Positions 45,819 to 57,579 of a stretch of DNA of 64,000 nucleotides are shown in pieces. Each line of letters begins with the position of its first letter. The first letter of the stretch is position 1. The stretch comes from Variovorax gossypii. GTDB lineage: Bacteria > Pseudomonadota > Gammaproteobacteria > Burkholderiales > Burkholderiaceae_C. The notes below the pieces were generated by a model, which was not told the DNA's origin, did no database searches, and saw only the letters and a program-made list of their open reading frames with translations. Where the stretch lies: NCBI RefSeq assembly GCF_003965815.1, contig NZ_RXOE01000001.1, positions 124,001-188,000 of the forward strand. Reading direction: 5' to 3'. The position numbers were made by a program, and so were the translations under genes.

Positions 45819-47090
45819 ATGTCCATGGCCGATAAAAAAGGCTCCTCCAGCGAAAAAACGCTTTATTGCTCGTTCTGCGGCAAGAGCCAGCACGAGGTCA
45901 AGAAGCTGATCGCGGGCCCTTCGGTCTTCATCTGCGACGAGTGCATCGACCTTTGCAACGAGATCATCCGCGACGAACTCCCGGCGGGTGAGGAAGCGCG
46001 CGAGTCGCGCAACGACCTGCCGACGCCGCTGGAGATCAAGGCCAACCTCGACAACTACGTGATTGGCCAGGAGCCGGCCAAGCGCATGCTGTCGGTGGCC
46101 GTCTACAACCACTACAAGCGCCTGCGCCACAAGGAAAAGGCCAAGGGCGACGACGTGGAGCTCAGCAAGAGCAACATCCTGCTGATCGGCCCCACCGGCT
46201 CGGGCAAGACGCTGCTGGCGCAGACGCTCGCGCGCATGCTCGACGTGCCCTTCGTGATGGCTGACGCCACCACGCTGACCGAAGCCGGCTATGTCGGCGA
46301 GGACGTCGAGAACATCATCCAGAAGCTGCTGCAGAGTTGCAACTACGAAGTCGAGCGCGCACAGCGCGGCATCGTCTACATCGACGAAATCGACAAGATC
46401 TCGCGCAAGTCCGACAACCCCTCGATCACGCGCGACGTGTCGGGCGAGGGCGTGCAGCAGGCGCTGCTGAAGCTCATCGAAGGCACCATGGCCAGCGTGC
46501 CGCCGCAGGGCGGACGCAAGCACCCGAACCAGGACTTCCTGCAGATCGACACGACCAATATCCTGTTCATCTGCGGCGGCGCGTTCGCGGGTCTGGAGAA
46601 GGTCATTGAAAACCGCACCGAGGCCTCCGGCATCGGCTTCGGCGCTTCGGTCAAGAGCAAGCAGCAGCGCAGCATTACCGAGGTGTTCCGCGAAGTCGAG
46701 CCCGAGGACCTGATCAAGTTCGGGCTGATCCCCGAACTCGTGGGCCGCATGCCCGTGGTCGCATCGCTCGCGGAACTCAGCGAGGATGCGCTGGTCCAGA
46801 TCCTGACCGAGCCCAAGAACGCCGTGGTCAAGCAGTTCACCAAGCTGCTGCAGATGGAGGGCGTGGATCTCGAGATCCGCCCGGCGGCGCTCAAGGCGAT
46901 CGCCCGCAAGGCGCTGGCGCGCAAGACCGGTGCGCGCGGTTTGCGATCGATCCTTGAACAGTCGCTGATCGACACCATGTTCGAGTTGCCGAACGCGACC
47001 AATGTCGACAAGGTGGTGGTCGAGGAATCGACCATCGACGAAAACAAGCCCCCGCTGCTCGTGTATCGCGAAGCGGCGAAAAAGGCTTAA
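45819..47090 (+). CDS. clpX: ATP-dependent Clp protease ATP-binding subunit
   Basis: A 423-residue AAA+ unfoldase. The N-terminal zinc-binding domain has C-S-F-C-G-K and C-D-E-C-I-D-L-C. Walker A is G-P-T-G-S-G-K-T, Walker B I-V-Y-I-D-E-I-D, and the ClpP-docking loop region follows at about residues 260-275. Start at 45819 (M-S-M-A-D-K-K) is supported by CGAGG; M-A-D-K-K at 45825 is also possible. It unfolds tagged proteins into ClpP. Confidence 0.96.
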   Translation: MSMADKKGSSSEKTLYCSFCGKSQHEVKKLIAGPSVFICDECIDLCNEIIRDELPAGEEARESRNDLPTPLEIKANLDNYVIGQEPAKRMLSVAVYNHYKRLRHKEKAKGDDVELSKSNILLIGPTGSGKTLLAQTLARMLDVPFVMADATTLTEAGYVGEDVENIIQKLLQSCNYEVERAQRGIVYIDEIDKISRKSDNPSITRDVSGEGVQQALLKLIEGTMASVPPQGGRKHPNQDFLQIDTTNILFICGGAFAGLEKVIENRTEASGIGFGASVKSKQQRSITEVFREVEPEDLIKFGLIPELVGRMPVVASLAELSEDALVQILTEPKNAVVKQFTKLLQMEGVDLEIRPAALKAIARKALARKTGARGLRSILEQSLIDTMFELPNATNVDKVVVEESTIDENKPPLLVYREAAKKA

Positions 47091-47113
47091 AGCCAAAGAC
47101 GCGAAGGATCTGC

Positions 47114-49555
<2,442 letters not shown>

Positions 49556-49572
49556 CGAGCCCTTCGCAAAAC

Positions 49573-49602
49573 TTGTGGAGCCTCGAAAAACTGGTATATA
49601 AT
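49573..49602 (+). promoter_or_regulatory. Promoter of the tRNA-Gly-Cys-Leu cluster
   Basis: TTGTGG and a perfect TATAAT (49597-49602) are separated by 18 bp; the tRNA begins 14 bp after the -10. Confidence 0.65.
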
Positions 49603-49616
49603 TCAAGGCTCGAAAC

Positions 49617-49692
49617 GCGGGAATAGCTCAGTTGGTAGAGCGCAACCTTGCCAAGGTTGAGGTCGAGAGTTCGAGACTCTTTTCCCGCTCCA
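49617..49692 (+). tRNA. tRNA-Gly (anticodon GCC)
   Basis: 76 nt with encoded CCA. Acceptor stem GCGGGAA/TTCCCGC; anticodon loop CTTGCCAAG gives GCC; T-arm GAGAGTTCGAGACTC. Confidence 0.97.
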
Positions 49693-49700
49693 GTTTTGAA

Positions 49701-49728
49701 AAAGGGAAGCAGCAGCTTCCCTTTTTTT
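49701..49728 (+). terminator. Hairpin and T run between tRNA-Gly and tRNA-Cys
   Basis: AAAGGGAAGC-agca-GCTTCCCTTT then T run. Strong enough to terminate, so tRNA-Cys may need its own promoter. Confidence 0.75.
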
Positions 49729-49755
49729 CGCTAGTTCGATTTCGTATTTCTGCGT

Positions 49756-49829
49756 GGCGCGATAGCAAAGCGGTTATGCAACGGATTGCAAATCCGTCTA
49801 GTCCGGTTCGACTCCGGATCGCGCCTCCA
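49756..49829 (+). tRNA. tRNA-Cys (anticodon GCA)
   Basis: 74 nt with encoded CCA. Acceptor stem GGCGCGA/TCGCGCC; anticodon loop ATTGCAAAT gives GCA; U73 discriminator fits cysteine identity. Confidence 0.97.
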
Positions 49830-49863
49830 CTCTCTCGGTTCAACCAGATTCGACTCCGACTGC

Positions 49864-49903
49864 CAAGCCCCGCCAACCGACGTTGCCGGGGCTTGTTTTG
49901 TTT
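49864..49903 (+). terminator. Terminator after tRNA-Cys
   Basis: CAAGCCCCG/CGGGGCTTG stem followed by TTTTG. Confidence 0.75.
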
Positions 49904-49929
49904 GGGTTATCGTCGATGTCCAACCTGAC

Positions 49930-50021
49930 GCCCGGATGGTGAAATTGGTAGACACATCGGACTTAAAATCCGCCGCTTCCTTAATCGGGGCATACGGGTT
50001 CGACCCCCGTTCCGGGTACCA
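49930..50021 (+). tRNA. tRNA-Leu (anticodon UAA)
   Basis: 92 nt with encoded CCA. Acceptor stem GCCCGGA/TCCGGGT (last pair G-U); anticodon loop CTTAAAA gives UAA; long class II variable arm; T-arm GGTTCGACCCC. Confidence 0.96.
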
Positions 50022-50041
50022 CACTTACAAGGGAGCATTAG

Positions 50042-50683
50042 ATGCCTCGCTACAACGCTCCATTTGAGATTCATGTGCACGGCGATGTGCCGCTGCGTTC
50101 GGACGTGAGCTTCGAGCAGATCCAGGAAGCGCTCAAGCCGCTGTGGAAATACGCCGGTGCCAAGTCGCTGGCCGATGGCGCGACCAGCAGCTACGAGGAA
50201 GAACCCGGCATCCGTTTCGAGCAGAAGGACCACGTGCTCCAGATGTGCTGGACCGTGGCAGGCGACGAAGACTTCCGCCAGGCACTCGACGAGATGTGCA
50301 TGGGCCTGAACGAACTCTCCGAGCGCGGAGCCGCCATCGAGGTCACCTTCTACGACACCGACTTCGACGAGGAAGAGGGCGACCCCGAGGAAGAATCGCG
50401 CGACGACTTCCTGATGCTGTTCGTCGGCCCGAACCCCGCCGCGATCATGCAGGTGCAGCGCGACCTGCTCGTGGAAGACGTCGTCAACCTCATGGAGCGT
50501 CACTTCGACGGCTCCGAACTGGGCGGCGTGGTTGCCGAGATCGATCGGCTCTTCAGCGACCGTTTCGATGCGCTCGTGAACTCGCTCGAGATCGGCAAGC
50601 GTCCGCGCGGCGCCGGTGGGTCGGGCAGCGGGGGCAGCGGCGGTGGACATGGCGGCGGCCGCCGTCCGCGTCACCTGCACTGA
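50042..50683 (+). CDS. Conserved hypothetical protein with Gly/His/Arg-rich tail
   Basis: A 213-residue cytosolic protein. Residues 1-165 are mixed alpha/beta and contain a very acidic stretch near 105-120. The last 25 residues are a Gly/Ser-rich linker with scattered His and Arg, probably disordered. An AGGGAGC ribosome-binding site precedes the ATG. The protein family is recognised only as one commonly seen in Comamonadaceae genomes, without known function. It starts 20 bp after tRNA-Leu(UAA) and may be cotranscribed with it. Confidence 0.75.
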   Translation: MPRYNAPFEIHVHGDVPLRSDVSFEQIQEALKPLWKYAGAKSLADGATSSYEEEPGIRFEQKDHVLQMCWTVAGDEDFRQALDEMCMGLNELSERGAAIEVTFYDTDFDEEEGDPEEESRDDFLMLFVGPNPAAIMQVQRDLLVEDVVNLMERHFDGSELGGVVAEIDRLFSDRFDALVNSLEIGKRPRGAGGSGSGGSGGGHGGGRRPRHLH

Positions 50684-50738
50684 TTCCGCGGCATCCTCCG
50701 CGAAAAGACGCCGCAACAAGACCCAGCCAGGCCGTCGC

Positions 50739-52037
50739 ATGGCCCTGTTCCCTGCCTCGGCGCTGAGACCGGGCGTGCGCAAGCGCGAGGTGTTCGGCTG
50801 GGCGATGTACGACTTCGCCAACTCGGGCTACACCACGGTCGTCATCACCGCGGTGTTCGCCGCCTACTTCGTGGGCGGTATCGCCAAGGGCGCTCCATGG
50901 GCCGCCTTTGCGTGGACGGCAGCACTCAGCACCTCGTACGCCATCGTGATGCTCACGATGCCCGCCATCGGCGCATGGGCCGATCTGCGCGCGGCCAAGA
51001 AGCGGGTGCTCGTGCTGGCGACCATCGGCTGCGTCTTCGCGACGGCGGCGCTGGCCGTCACACCGAGCTTCTCGGGCGCTGCCGGAGTTGCGCTCGCGAT
51101 GGCGCTGATCGTCGTCTCCAACGCCTTCTATTCCTACGGAGAGTCGCTCACCGGCGCCTTCCTGCCCGAGCTCGCCACGGCCGAGGGAATGGGCAAGGTG
51201 AGCGGGTGGGGCTGGGCCTTCGGCTATGTCGGCGGCATGTTGGCGCTGGGCATCTGCCTGGCCTACGTGCTGTGGTCTCAATCCAGGGGCCTGCCTGCGG
51301 CGCATTTCGTTCCGGTCACGATGCTGATCACGGCCGCCATCTATGGGCTGGCCGCATGCGCCACCTTCGTGCTGCTGCCCGAGCGCGCGCAGCCCAGGGC
51401 CGCCGATACCGGGCTCGGCGCATGGCAGCAGCTGCGCGCGACCTACCGCCAGGCGCGGGCATATCGCGACTTCATGTGGCTGCTGGCATGCACGGTCTGC
51501 TACCAGGGCGGCGTAGCGGTGGCCATCACGCTCGCGGCCATCTATGCGGAGCAGGTGATCGGCTTCGTGGCGAGCGAGACGATGGTGCTGATCTTCGTGC
51601 TCAACATCGCGGCATCGCTGGGGGCCTTCGGCTTCGGCTACGTGCAGGACCGCATCGGCCACAAGGTCTCGTTGGCCGGCACGCTGGTCGCGTGGATCGC
51701 GGTCTGCGTCATCGCCGCGGTGGTCACCACCAAGGGCGGCTTCTGGTGGGCCGCGACCATCGCGGGGTTGGCCATGGGTTCGAGCCAGTCGGCCGGCCGC
51801 GCCATGACGGGCTACCTGGCGCCCCCGCTGCAGCTGGCGGAGTTCTTCGGCCTCTGGACCTTCGCGACGCGGCTGGCGAGCATCGTCGGCCCGTTGAGCT
51901 TCGGCGCCATCACCTGGATGACCGGAGGCAACCAGCGCATCGCGATCCTCTCGACGGCCGTGCTCTTCGTGGTGGGGCTGGTGCTGCTGCTGCCGATCGA
52001 CATGCAGCGCGGCCGCCAGGCCGCGCTGCGCAACTAA
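50739..52037 (+). CDS. UMF1-family major facilitator (Atg22-like) permease
   Basis: A 432-residue inner-membrane protein with 12 hydrophobic helices. The family motif G-W-A-M-Y-D-F-A-N-S-G-Y is placed in the first helix, as expected for UMF1/Atg22-like permeases, which in yeast export amino acids from the vacuole. The ATG at 50739 is the last plausible start before helix 1. Bacterial substrates are unknown. Transcribed in the same direction as the preceding hypothetical gene (55 bp gap). Confidence 0.85.
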   Translation: MALFPASALRPGVRKREVFGWAMYDFANSGYTTVVITAVFAAYFVGGIAKGAPWAAFAWTAALSTSYAIVMLTMPAIGAWADLRAAKKRVLVLATIGCVFATAALAVTPSFSGAAGVALAMALIVVSNAFYSYGESLTGAFLPELATAEGMGKVSGWGWAFGYVGGMLALGICLAYVLWSQSRGLPAAHFVPVTMLITAAIYGLAACATFVLLPERAQPRAADTGLGAWQQLRATYRQARAYRDFMWLLACTVCYQGGVAVAITLAAIYAEQVIGFVASETMVLIFVLNIAASLGAFGFGYVQDRIGHKVSLAGTLVAWIAVCVIAAVVTTKGGFWWAATIAGLAMGSSQSAGRAMTGYLAPPLQLAEFFGLWTFATRLASIVGPLSFGAITWMTGGNQRIAILSTAVLFVVGLVLLLPIDMQRGRQAALRN

Positions 52038-52053
52038 CCAAGCCAGGCTTCGA

Positions 52054-54258
52054 TCAGGGCAGCTTGTCGCCGAACAGGCTGTCGTTGGTCAACGGCCAGC
52101 CGACTTCCGGCGCATAGCGCACCGTCCAGTTCGCCGGGTTCTTCACGCGGGCCGCGAAGGCAGCCAGATCGGAGCGGTCGAGCGAGCCGGTGTAGATCGC
52201 GTTGGTCTGGTTCGCGGGCGTCACGGTGAAGCTGAACGCCGTGCCGGCCGTCGTGACGGCGTCGGGGATGGTGCCTGCGGTACCGCCGAGCGTGATGGTC
52301 GCGAGATGGTTGCCGACGGCGGTGATCTGTCCGGCCACGCCGTCGCCCAGTCCGGCGATGGTGCCGCCCGCGATTGCGTAGACGGTTTCCGACTTGCCGA
52401 TGCCGCCCGGCGACCCGAGCGTGAAGCCCTTGTCCGCGATCGGATTGCCCGTGACGTCGGTCTGGATCGTCACGATGGTGCCTGCCGGCAGGTTCTGGTC
52501 GGCGGTCCAGAAGAAGGCCGTTTCATTGGTGATGCCGGCGAACTCGGTCGTGCCCGCCTTGCGGTCGCGGTCGGTGAACAGCACCTGCGTGCCGCCGTTC
52601 ACTGCCTTCAGCAGCACGAAGGCATAGGCATCGGGCGCCTCGGCATTGGCGGCCATGAAGAGCAGGTCGCCGGCCACCAGCGGCGTGGCGCCGGCGGTCG
52701 TCGTGAAGCTCAGCCTGGTGGCGTCGGAAATGCCGGCGAAGGCGTTGCCGGTGGCGTCTGTGATCGCGTTCGCATCCACCGTGACGTAGTAGCCGGTGCT
52801 GAGCTCGAGCGGGGCCGTCGGCACCAGTTTCAGCACGTTGAAGGCCACCTGCAGGCGCGCGGCGGGACTGTTGGAGTGGAAGGTTTCGACGACGCTGCCG
52901 TCGGCCTTGCGCAGCACGATGCTGCCGGAGCCCAGACGCACGGCCTCGTTGAACGACAGCGTTATCGCGGTGTCGAGATTCACGCCCACGCGGCCGGCGG
53001 CCGGCATCGACTTCTTCAGCGTCGGGGCGGCGGTATCGACCCACGGCTTGCCGAGGTTCACGACGAAGCCGTCGAACTTCTGGTCGGCCGCGGGCAGGTC
53101 CTTGGACGCAGTCTTGCCGTCCCACTTGGTGTCGCCGTTGTCCAGCAGCAGCTGGACCTGCGTGCCGGCCTTCACGGGGCCCGGCACCTCGACGGTCGAT
53201 TCGAAGCTGCCGCCCGTTTCCTTGCGCAGCGCGTCGAGGTCGTTCGACAGCTCCACAGGGGCGCTGTTCGGATTGCCATCCCACGCGAACAGCGCGAAGT
53301 TGCGGTCCACGTCCGGGCTTGCAGCGCCCGCGGGGCCGGCAACGATCAGGTAGTTGCCGTCGGTGCCCTTGTCGATCGAGCGGATGCCGCGGCCGCCCAG
53401 TTCGAGCTCGATGGGAGCGCCGAAGGTGGCTTGCGTGGCGGTGCCGGCGATCAGGGCTGCGTAGTTCTGCAGCGGCACGATCAGTGCCTTGGCGCGCACG
53501 CGGGTGCCCGTCTGCGGCGCGCGGAAGCCGAGCCACAGTGCGGTGTCGCCGGGCGAGCTGGTCATGCCTTCGATGGAGAAGCCGTCGACGCGCTCGGGCA
53601 CGATGCCGGCTCCGGCCGACACCGCGAAGCCGAAGCGGTTGGCGCCGAGGCCGTGACCGTTGCCGACGTCCCAGGCGATCAGCTGGGCCTCCAGCTGCGA
53701 GAACTTGCCGACATAGTCGAACGCGGTGGCCGCGCCGGTGCCGCTGACCTTGACGGCGAAGAGATGCGAGCGATCGGCGGCCGCGTCGGCGCCGTCCTTC
53801 TTGTTGCTGTTGGAGCCGGTGAGGTACAGCGTGTCGCCGATGCGCGTGCCGGCCTCCAGGTCGAGCTCCTTGGCCAGCTTCGGGCCTTCGAGCTCATAGC
53901 TCCATTCCTTCACCGCCGCGCCGCCGCCGCGCGGGTAGATGCGCAGCACGTTGGCTTCGTCGTCTGCCACGATCATGAAGTTCTCGGGCAGGGCGATGGC
54001 GGTGGATGCGTCCGAAGAGCCCTTGGTGGTGCCCGCATTGGGCGTGAACCGGGCCTTCGATACGAGCTGGTCGGGTTCGGCTGGGGGTTGCGTGGCCGGC
54101 GGCTGCGCGGGCGCTGGCGGGTTGGTGCTGGCGGGCGGCAGGAATCCGCCGAAGCCTGAGCCGCCGCTACCCCCTCCGCAGGCACCCAGCATCAGCGCGA
54201 GCGCGCCGGCGAGCAGGAGAGGCTTGAAGGGGACGCGGGCCTGGGAGAGTGAGTTCAT
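52054..54258 (-). CDS. Large surface lipoprotein with propeller-like and Ig-like regions
   Basis: A 734-residue lipoprotein (lipobox L-G-A-C27) with a Gly/Ser and Pro-rich linker of about 40 residues. The middle region (about 80-390) has features of a DUF3616-type beta-propeller: repeated aromatic and G-T-D-G-N-Y-L-I-V-A-G segments. A bacterial Ig-like (Big_5) segment (about 405-510, P-A-A-G-R-V-G-V-N-L-D-T-A-I-T-L-S-F-N) follows, then a further beta-rich C-terminal domain. Role unknown; outer-membrane or surface location is inferred. M-P-R-T at 54270 is an alternative start. Confidence 0.7.
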   Translation of the reverse strand: MNSLSQARVPFKPLLLAGALALMLGACGGGSGGSGFGGFLPPASTNPPAPAQPPATQPPAEPDQLVSKARFTPNAGTTKGSSDASTAIALPENFMIVADDEANVLRIYPRGGGAAVKEWSYELEGPKLAKELDLEAGTRIGDTLYLTGSNSNKKDGADAAADRSHLFAVKVSGTGAATAFDYVGKFSQLEAQLIAWDVGNGHGLGANRFGFAVSAGAGIVPERVDGFSIEGMTSSPGDTALWLGFRAPQTGTRVRAKALIVPLQNYAALIAGTATQATFGAPIELELGGRGIRSIDKGTDGNYLIVAGPAGAASPDVDRNFALFAWDGNPNSAPVELSNDLDALRKETGGSFESTVEVPGPVKAGTQVQLLLDNGDTKWDGKTASKDLPAADQKFDGFVVNLGKPWVDTAAPTLKKSMPAAGRVGVNLDTAITLSFNEAVRLGSGSIVLRKADGSVVETFHSNSPAARLQVAFNVLKLVPTAPLELSTGYYVTVDANAITDATGNAFAGISDATRLSFTTTAGATPLVAGDLLFMAANAEAPDAYAFVLLKAVNGGTQVLFTDRDRKAGTTEFAGITNETAFFWTADQNLPAGTIVTIQTDVTGNPIADKGFTLGSPGGIGKSETVYAIAGGTIAGLGDGVAGQITAVGNHLATITLGGTAGTIPDAVTTAGTAFSFTVTPANQTNAIYTGSLDRSDLAAFAARVKNPANWTVRYAPEVGWPLTNDSLFGDKLP

Positions 54259-54348
54259 TGTGCGCGGCAATACTTTTTGACAAACCGCGCATGCTGGTAC
54301 TTTTGTGTGACGGCCCCGTGAAAAATCGGCCCCGGGGTCAGGCCTGCG

Positions 54349-55140
54349 TCAGGGTGTCTGCTGCTGGAGCGACCTCGGCACCTTGTAGCGCTCGCCGTCG
54401 TAGCGCAGCGTGACGGTGTTGAATTTCGGAGGCAGCGCCTTCTCCACGCAGCCCTGGTCCTCCTGCTCCTGCGCGCGGCTCTGCAGCAGCGTGCGCGACA
54501 GCTGCAGGTCGGCAAAGCCGTTGCTGCTGCCCTTGCCGACCGACACCATGGTGCGCAGCTTCTCGAAGTGGCCGGTGCAGGTGGAATCCCACCCGCCATG
54601 GTCGTGGTCGAGTTCGACCTCCTGCAGCACCTGGCGCAGCTGCTTGCCGTGGTGCACGTAGAGCCGCACGGTCTCGCTGGCCAGCGGGTTGCCCGGCGCG
54701 TTGCTGCCGCGATAGCGAACGCGCAGGCCGAAGGCGCGCGCCTCGGGCGAGAGCACGTAGCGCGAGGTGTCGATGCGGATGTCCTGGATCGATGTGGTGG
54801 CGTCCTCGTCGAGCGCCTCGGGCTGCATGAGCCGGCCGATCACGGTGTCGCGGTCGGTGTTGCCGTTGTCCGGGCGCTGGATCAGCAGGATCTCGAGGTC
54901 GAACACCTTGGCGCCGCGGTCGGTGGTTTCGCGCGGCATCGGCAGAACGACGATGCTGCGGCCCGGAAAGGCCGGCCAGATCTTGCAGGCCGCGAGCCGC
55001 TCGTCGAGCTGGCGGTTGGGATGCAGCTTGGCGTGCATGCGCTCGGCAAGGCCGCTCTCGCAGGCCGCATGGCTCAGGCCGGCCGTCGAAAGGCCCAGGA
55101 GGAAGAGGGCGCAGAAGGCGATGCGGCGCGGCAGGCGCAT
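54349..55140 (-). CDS. Secreted hypothetical protein
   Basis: A 263-residue protein with a Sec signal (about residues 1-25, ending S-H-A-A-C). The mature part has a two-cysteine segment near the start and a beta-rich body with no recognised motif. It lies 30 bp downstream of murI on the same strand and may be cotranscribed with it. Function unknown. Confidence 0.7.
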   Translation of the reverse strand: MRLPRRIAFCALFLLGLSTAGLSHAACESGLAERMHAKLHPNRQLDERLAACKIWPAFPGRSIVVLPMPRETTDRGAKVFDLEILLIQRPDNGNTDRDTVIGRLMQPEALDEDATTSIQDIRIDTSRYVLSPEARAFGLRVRYRGSNAPGNPLASETVRLYVHHGKQLRQVLQEVELDHDHGGWDSTCTGHFEKLRTMVSVGKGSSNGFADLQLSRTLLQSRAQEQEDQGCVEKALPPKFNTVTLRYDGERYKVPRSLQQQTP

Positions 55141-55170
55141 GGTTCGGTCGTCGTCCGGCTCAGGTCCGGC

Positions 55171-55959
55171 TCAGGCCGTGGCCGCGGCGGGAAGCCCGAG
55201 CCATTTCGCGGCCGCAGCCTCGAGCACGGCGACGTCGCCGCTGCTCTGCAGCAGGAGACCGCCGCTGCCGCTCTCGGCAAGCCGGCCCGCGGATGCGAGA
55301 AGGCGCCTCGTCTGCTGCGCGACCGGCACGCCCGTGTCGATGAAGCGCAGCGTGGCCGGCGCATGCTTGCCCAGCTCGTCCTTCACCAGCGGATAGTGGG
55401 TGCAGCCGAGCACCACCGTGTCGACCTCGCCGGGCCCGTCGCCGAAGGGGCCGGCCTCGGCCATGTAACGTTCGCTCAGCGCCGCGATGCCCGCCGAGTC
55501 GAAGCCTTCGATGGCCTTCACCAGCCCGTCGCACGGCACCGGCCGCACGTCGGCGCCGCCCCCGAACGAAGCGCGCAGCGTGGCGTACTTGGCGCTGGCC
55601 AGCGTGCCACGCGTGGCCAGCACCGAGATGTGCCCCGTGCGGCTTGCCGCCACTGCGGGCTTGAGGGCGGGCTCCAGCCCGACGATCGGCAGGTCGGGGT
55701 TCTCGGCGCGCATCAGGTGGACGGCGGCGGTCGTGGCGGTGTTGCACGCGATGACGAGCGCCTTGATGCCGTGTTCGCGCCGCAGGTGCCCGATCACCCT
55801 GCGCGACTGCTCGATCACGTAGGCGTCGCCGCGTTCGCCGTAGGGCGCGTAGGCCGTGTCGGCGAAATAGACGAAGTTCTCCTGCGGGAGCTCGGCCCTC
55901 AGCGCGGCCAGCACGCTGAGGCCGCCGACACCGCTGTCGAAGACGCCTATCGGGCTCAA
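55171..55959 (-). CDS. murI: Glutamate racemase
   Basis: A 262-residue racemase that makes D-glutamate for peptidoglycan. The opening I-G-V-F-D-S-G-V-G-G-L-S and the two catalytic cysteine motifs (A-C-N-T-A-T-T and G-C-T-H-Y-P-L) are intact. The only start that precedes the conserved N-terminus is TTG at 55959, one base after the fumarase stop, so translation probably depends on coupling. Length is normal. Confidence 0.93.
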   Translation of the reverse strand: MSPIGVFDSGVGGLSVLAALRAELPQENFVYFADTAYAPYGERGDAYVIEQSRRVIGHLRREHGIKALVIACNTATTAAVHLMRAENPDLPIVGLEPALKPAVAASRTGHISVLATRGTLASAKYATLRASFGGGADVRPVPCDGLVKAIEGFDSAGIAALSERYMAEAGPFGDGPGEVDTVVLGCTHYPLVKDELGKHAPATLRFIDTGVPVAQQTRRLLASAGRLAESGSGGLLLQSSGDVAVLEAAAAKWLGLPAAATA

Positions 55960-55960
55960 C

Positions 55961-57514
55961 TCAGGCTTCTTCCATCATGATGGTCTTGAACTCGCCCGTG
56001 GCGATGCGCTTCTGCCACTCGGCCGGGCCGGTGATGTGCGCGCTGGTGCCGCCGGCGTCGACCGCCACCGTCACGGGCATGTCGACCACGTCGAATTCGT
56101 AGATGGCTTCCATGCCCAGGTCCTCGAAGCCCACCACCTTGGCGGTCTTGATGGCCTTGCTGACCAGGTAGGCGGCACCGCCCACGGCCATGAGGTAGGC
56201 GCTCTTGTGCTTCTTGATGGCCTCGATGGCGACCGGGCCGCGCTCGGCCTTGCCGATCATGGCGATCAGGCCGGTCTGCGCCAGCATCATCTCGGTGAAG
56301 CCGTCCATGCGCGTGGCGGTGGTGGGACCTGCGGGGCCGACGGCCTCGTCCTTCACCGGGTCGACCGGGCCGACGTAGTAGATGACGCGGTTGGTGAAAT
56401 CGACCGGCAGCTTCTCGCCCTTGGCCAGCATGCCCTGGATGCGCTTGTGCGCGGCGTCGCGGCCGGTGAGCATCTTGCCGTTGAGCAGCAGCGTGTCGCC
56501 CGGCTTCCAGCTCGCCACTTCGGCGGGCGTGAGCTTGTCGAGGTCGACGCGCTTGCTCTTCTTCTCGTCGGGAGCCCAGTTCACGTCGGGCCACAGGTCG
56601 AGCGAGGGCGCCTCGAGGTACACGGGGCCGCTGCCGTCCATTGTGAAGTGCGCGTGGCGCGTGGCCGCGCAATTGGGGATCATCGCCACGGGCTTGCTCG
56701 CCGCGTGCGTGGGGTACATCTGGATCTTGACGTCGAGCACGGTGGCCAGGCCGCCCAGGCCCTGCGCGCCGATGCCCAGCGCGTTGACCTTCTCGTACAG
56801 CTCGACGCGCAGCGCCTCGACCTTGCTCAGCTCTGCGCCCGAGTTCTTCTTGGCCAGCAGCTCGTGCATGTCGAGGTCGTCCATCAGGCTTTCCTTGGCC
56901 ATCAGCGCTGCCTTTTCCGCCGTGCCGCCGATGCCGATGCCCAGCATGCCCGGCGGGCACCAGCCGGCGCCCATGGTCGGCACGGTCTTGAGCACCCAGT
57001 CGACCACGCTGTCGCCGGGGTTCAGCATGACCAGCTTGCTCTTGTTCTCGCTGCCGCCACCCTTGGCGGCCACGGTGACCTCGAGCTTGTCGCCCGGAAC
57101 GATCTCCGTGAAGATCACCGCGGGCGTGTTGTCCTTGGTGTTCTTGCGGTCGAACTGCGGGTCGGCCACGACCGAGGCGCGCAACGTGTTGTCGGGGTGG
57201 TTGTAGCCGCGGCGTACGCCTTCGTTGATGGCGTCGTCCAGGCTGCCGGTGAAGCCGCCCCAGCGCACGTCCATGCCCACCTTGAGGAACACATTGACGA
57301 TGCCGGTGTCCTGGCAGATCGGGCGCTGGCCGGTGGCGCTCATCTTGCTGTTGGTCAGGATCTGCGCAATGGCGTCCTTGGCCGCGGGGCTCTGCTCGCG
57401 CTCGTAGGCGCGTGCCAGGTGGGAGATGTAGTCGGCGGGGTGGTAGTAGCTGATGTACTGCAGCGCGGCGCTGATCGATTCGATCAGGTCGGCCTGCTGG
57501 ATCGTGGTCGTCAT
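55961..57514 (-). CDS. fumA: Class I fumarate hydratase (4Fe-4S)
   Basis: A 517-residue single-chain class I fumarase. Three candidate cluster cysteines are visible: I-C-Q-D-T-G, G-W-C-P-P-G and N-C-A-A-T-R. The enzyme hydrates fumarate to malate and needs an oxygen-labile 4Fe-4S cluster. It precedes murI by one base and lies 65 bp after proX. A second, iron-free fumarase (fumC) lies 4 kb away, a redundancy typical of iron or oxidative-stress switching. Confidence 0.94.
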   Translation of the reverse strand: MTTTIQQADLIESISAALQYISYYHPADYISHLARAYEREQSPAAKDAIAQILTNSKMSATGQRPICQDTGIVNVFLKVGMDVRWGGFTGSLDDAINEGVRRGYNHPDNTLRASVVADPQFDRKNTKDNTPAVIFTEIVPGDKLEVTVAAKGGGSENKSKLVMLNPGDSVVDWVLKTVPTMGAGWCPPGMLGIGIGGTAEKAALMAKESLMDDLDMHELLAKKNSGAELSKVEALRVELYEKVNALGIGAQGLGGLATVLDVKIQMYPTHAASKPVAMIPNCAATRHAHFTMDGSGPVYLEAPSLDLWPDVNWAPDEKKSKRVDLDKLTPAEVASWKPGDTLLLNGKMLTGRDAAHKRIQGMLAKGEKLPVDFTNRVIYYVGPVDPVKDEAVGPAGPTTATRMDGFTEMMLAQTGLIAMIGKAERGPVAIEAIKKHKSAYLMAVGGAAYLVSKAIKTAKVVGFEDLGMEAIYEFDVVDMPVTVAVDAGGTSAHITGPAEWQKRIATGEFKTIMMEEA

Positions 57515-57579
57515 GGTGGGGGCTTTTTTAGGAGTGTGGAAACGCCCCCCGATTATCTCAGCCGCCGCGCCTACCCCGC

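Noticed and set aside
49617..50021. tRNA cluster as an attachment site for an integrated element
   Set aside because: No integrase, no duplicated tRNA 3' end and no change in gene character nearby; flanking genes are core chromosomal.
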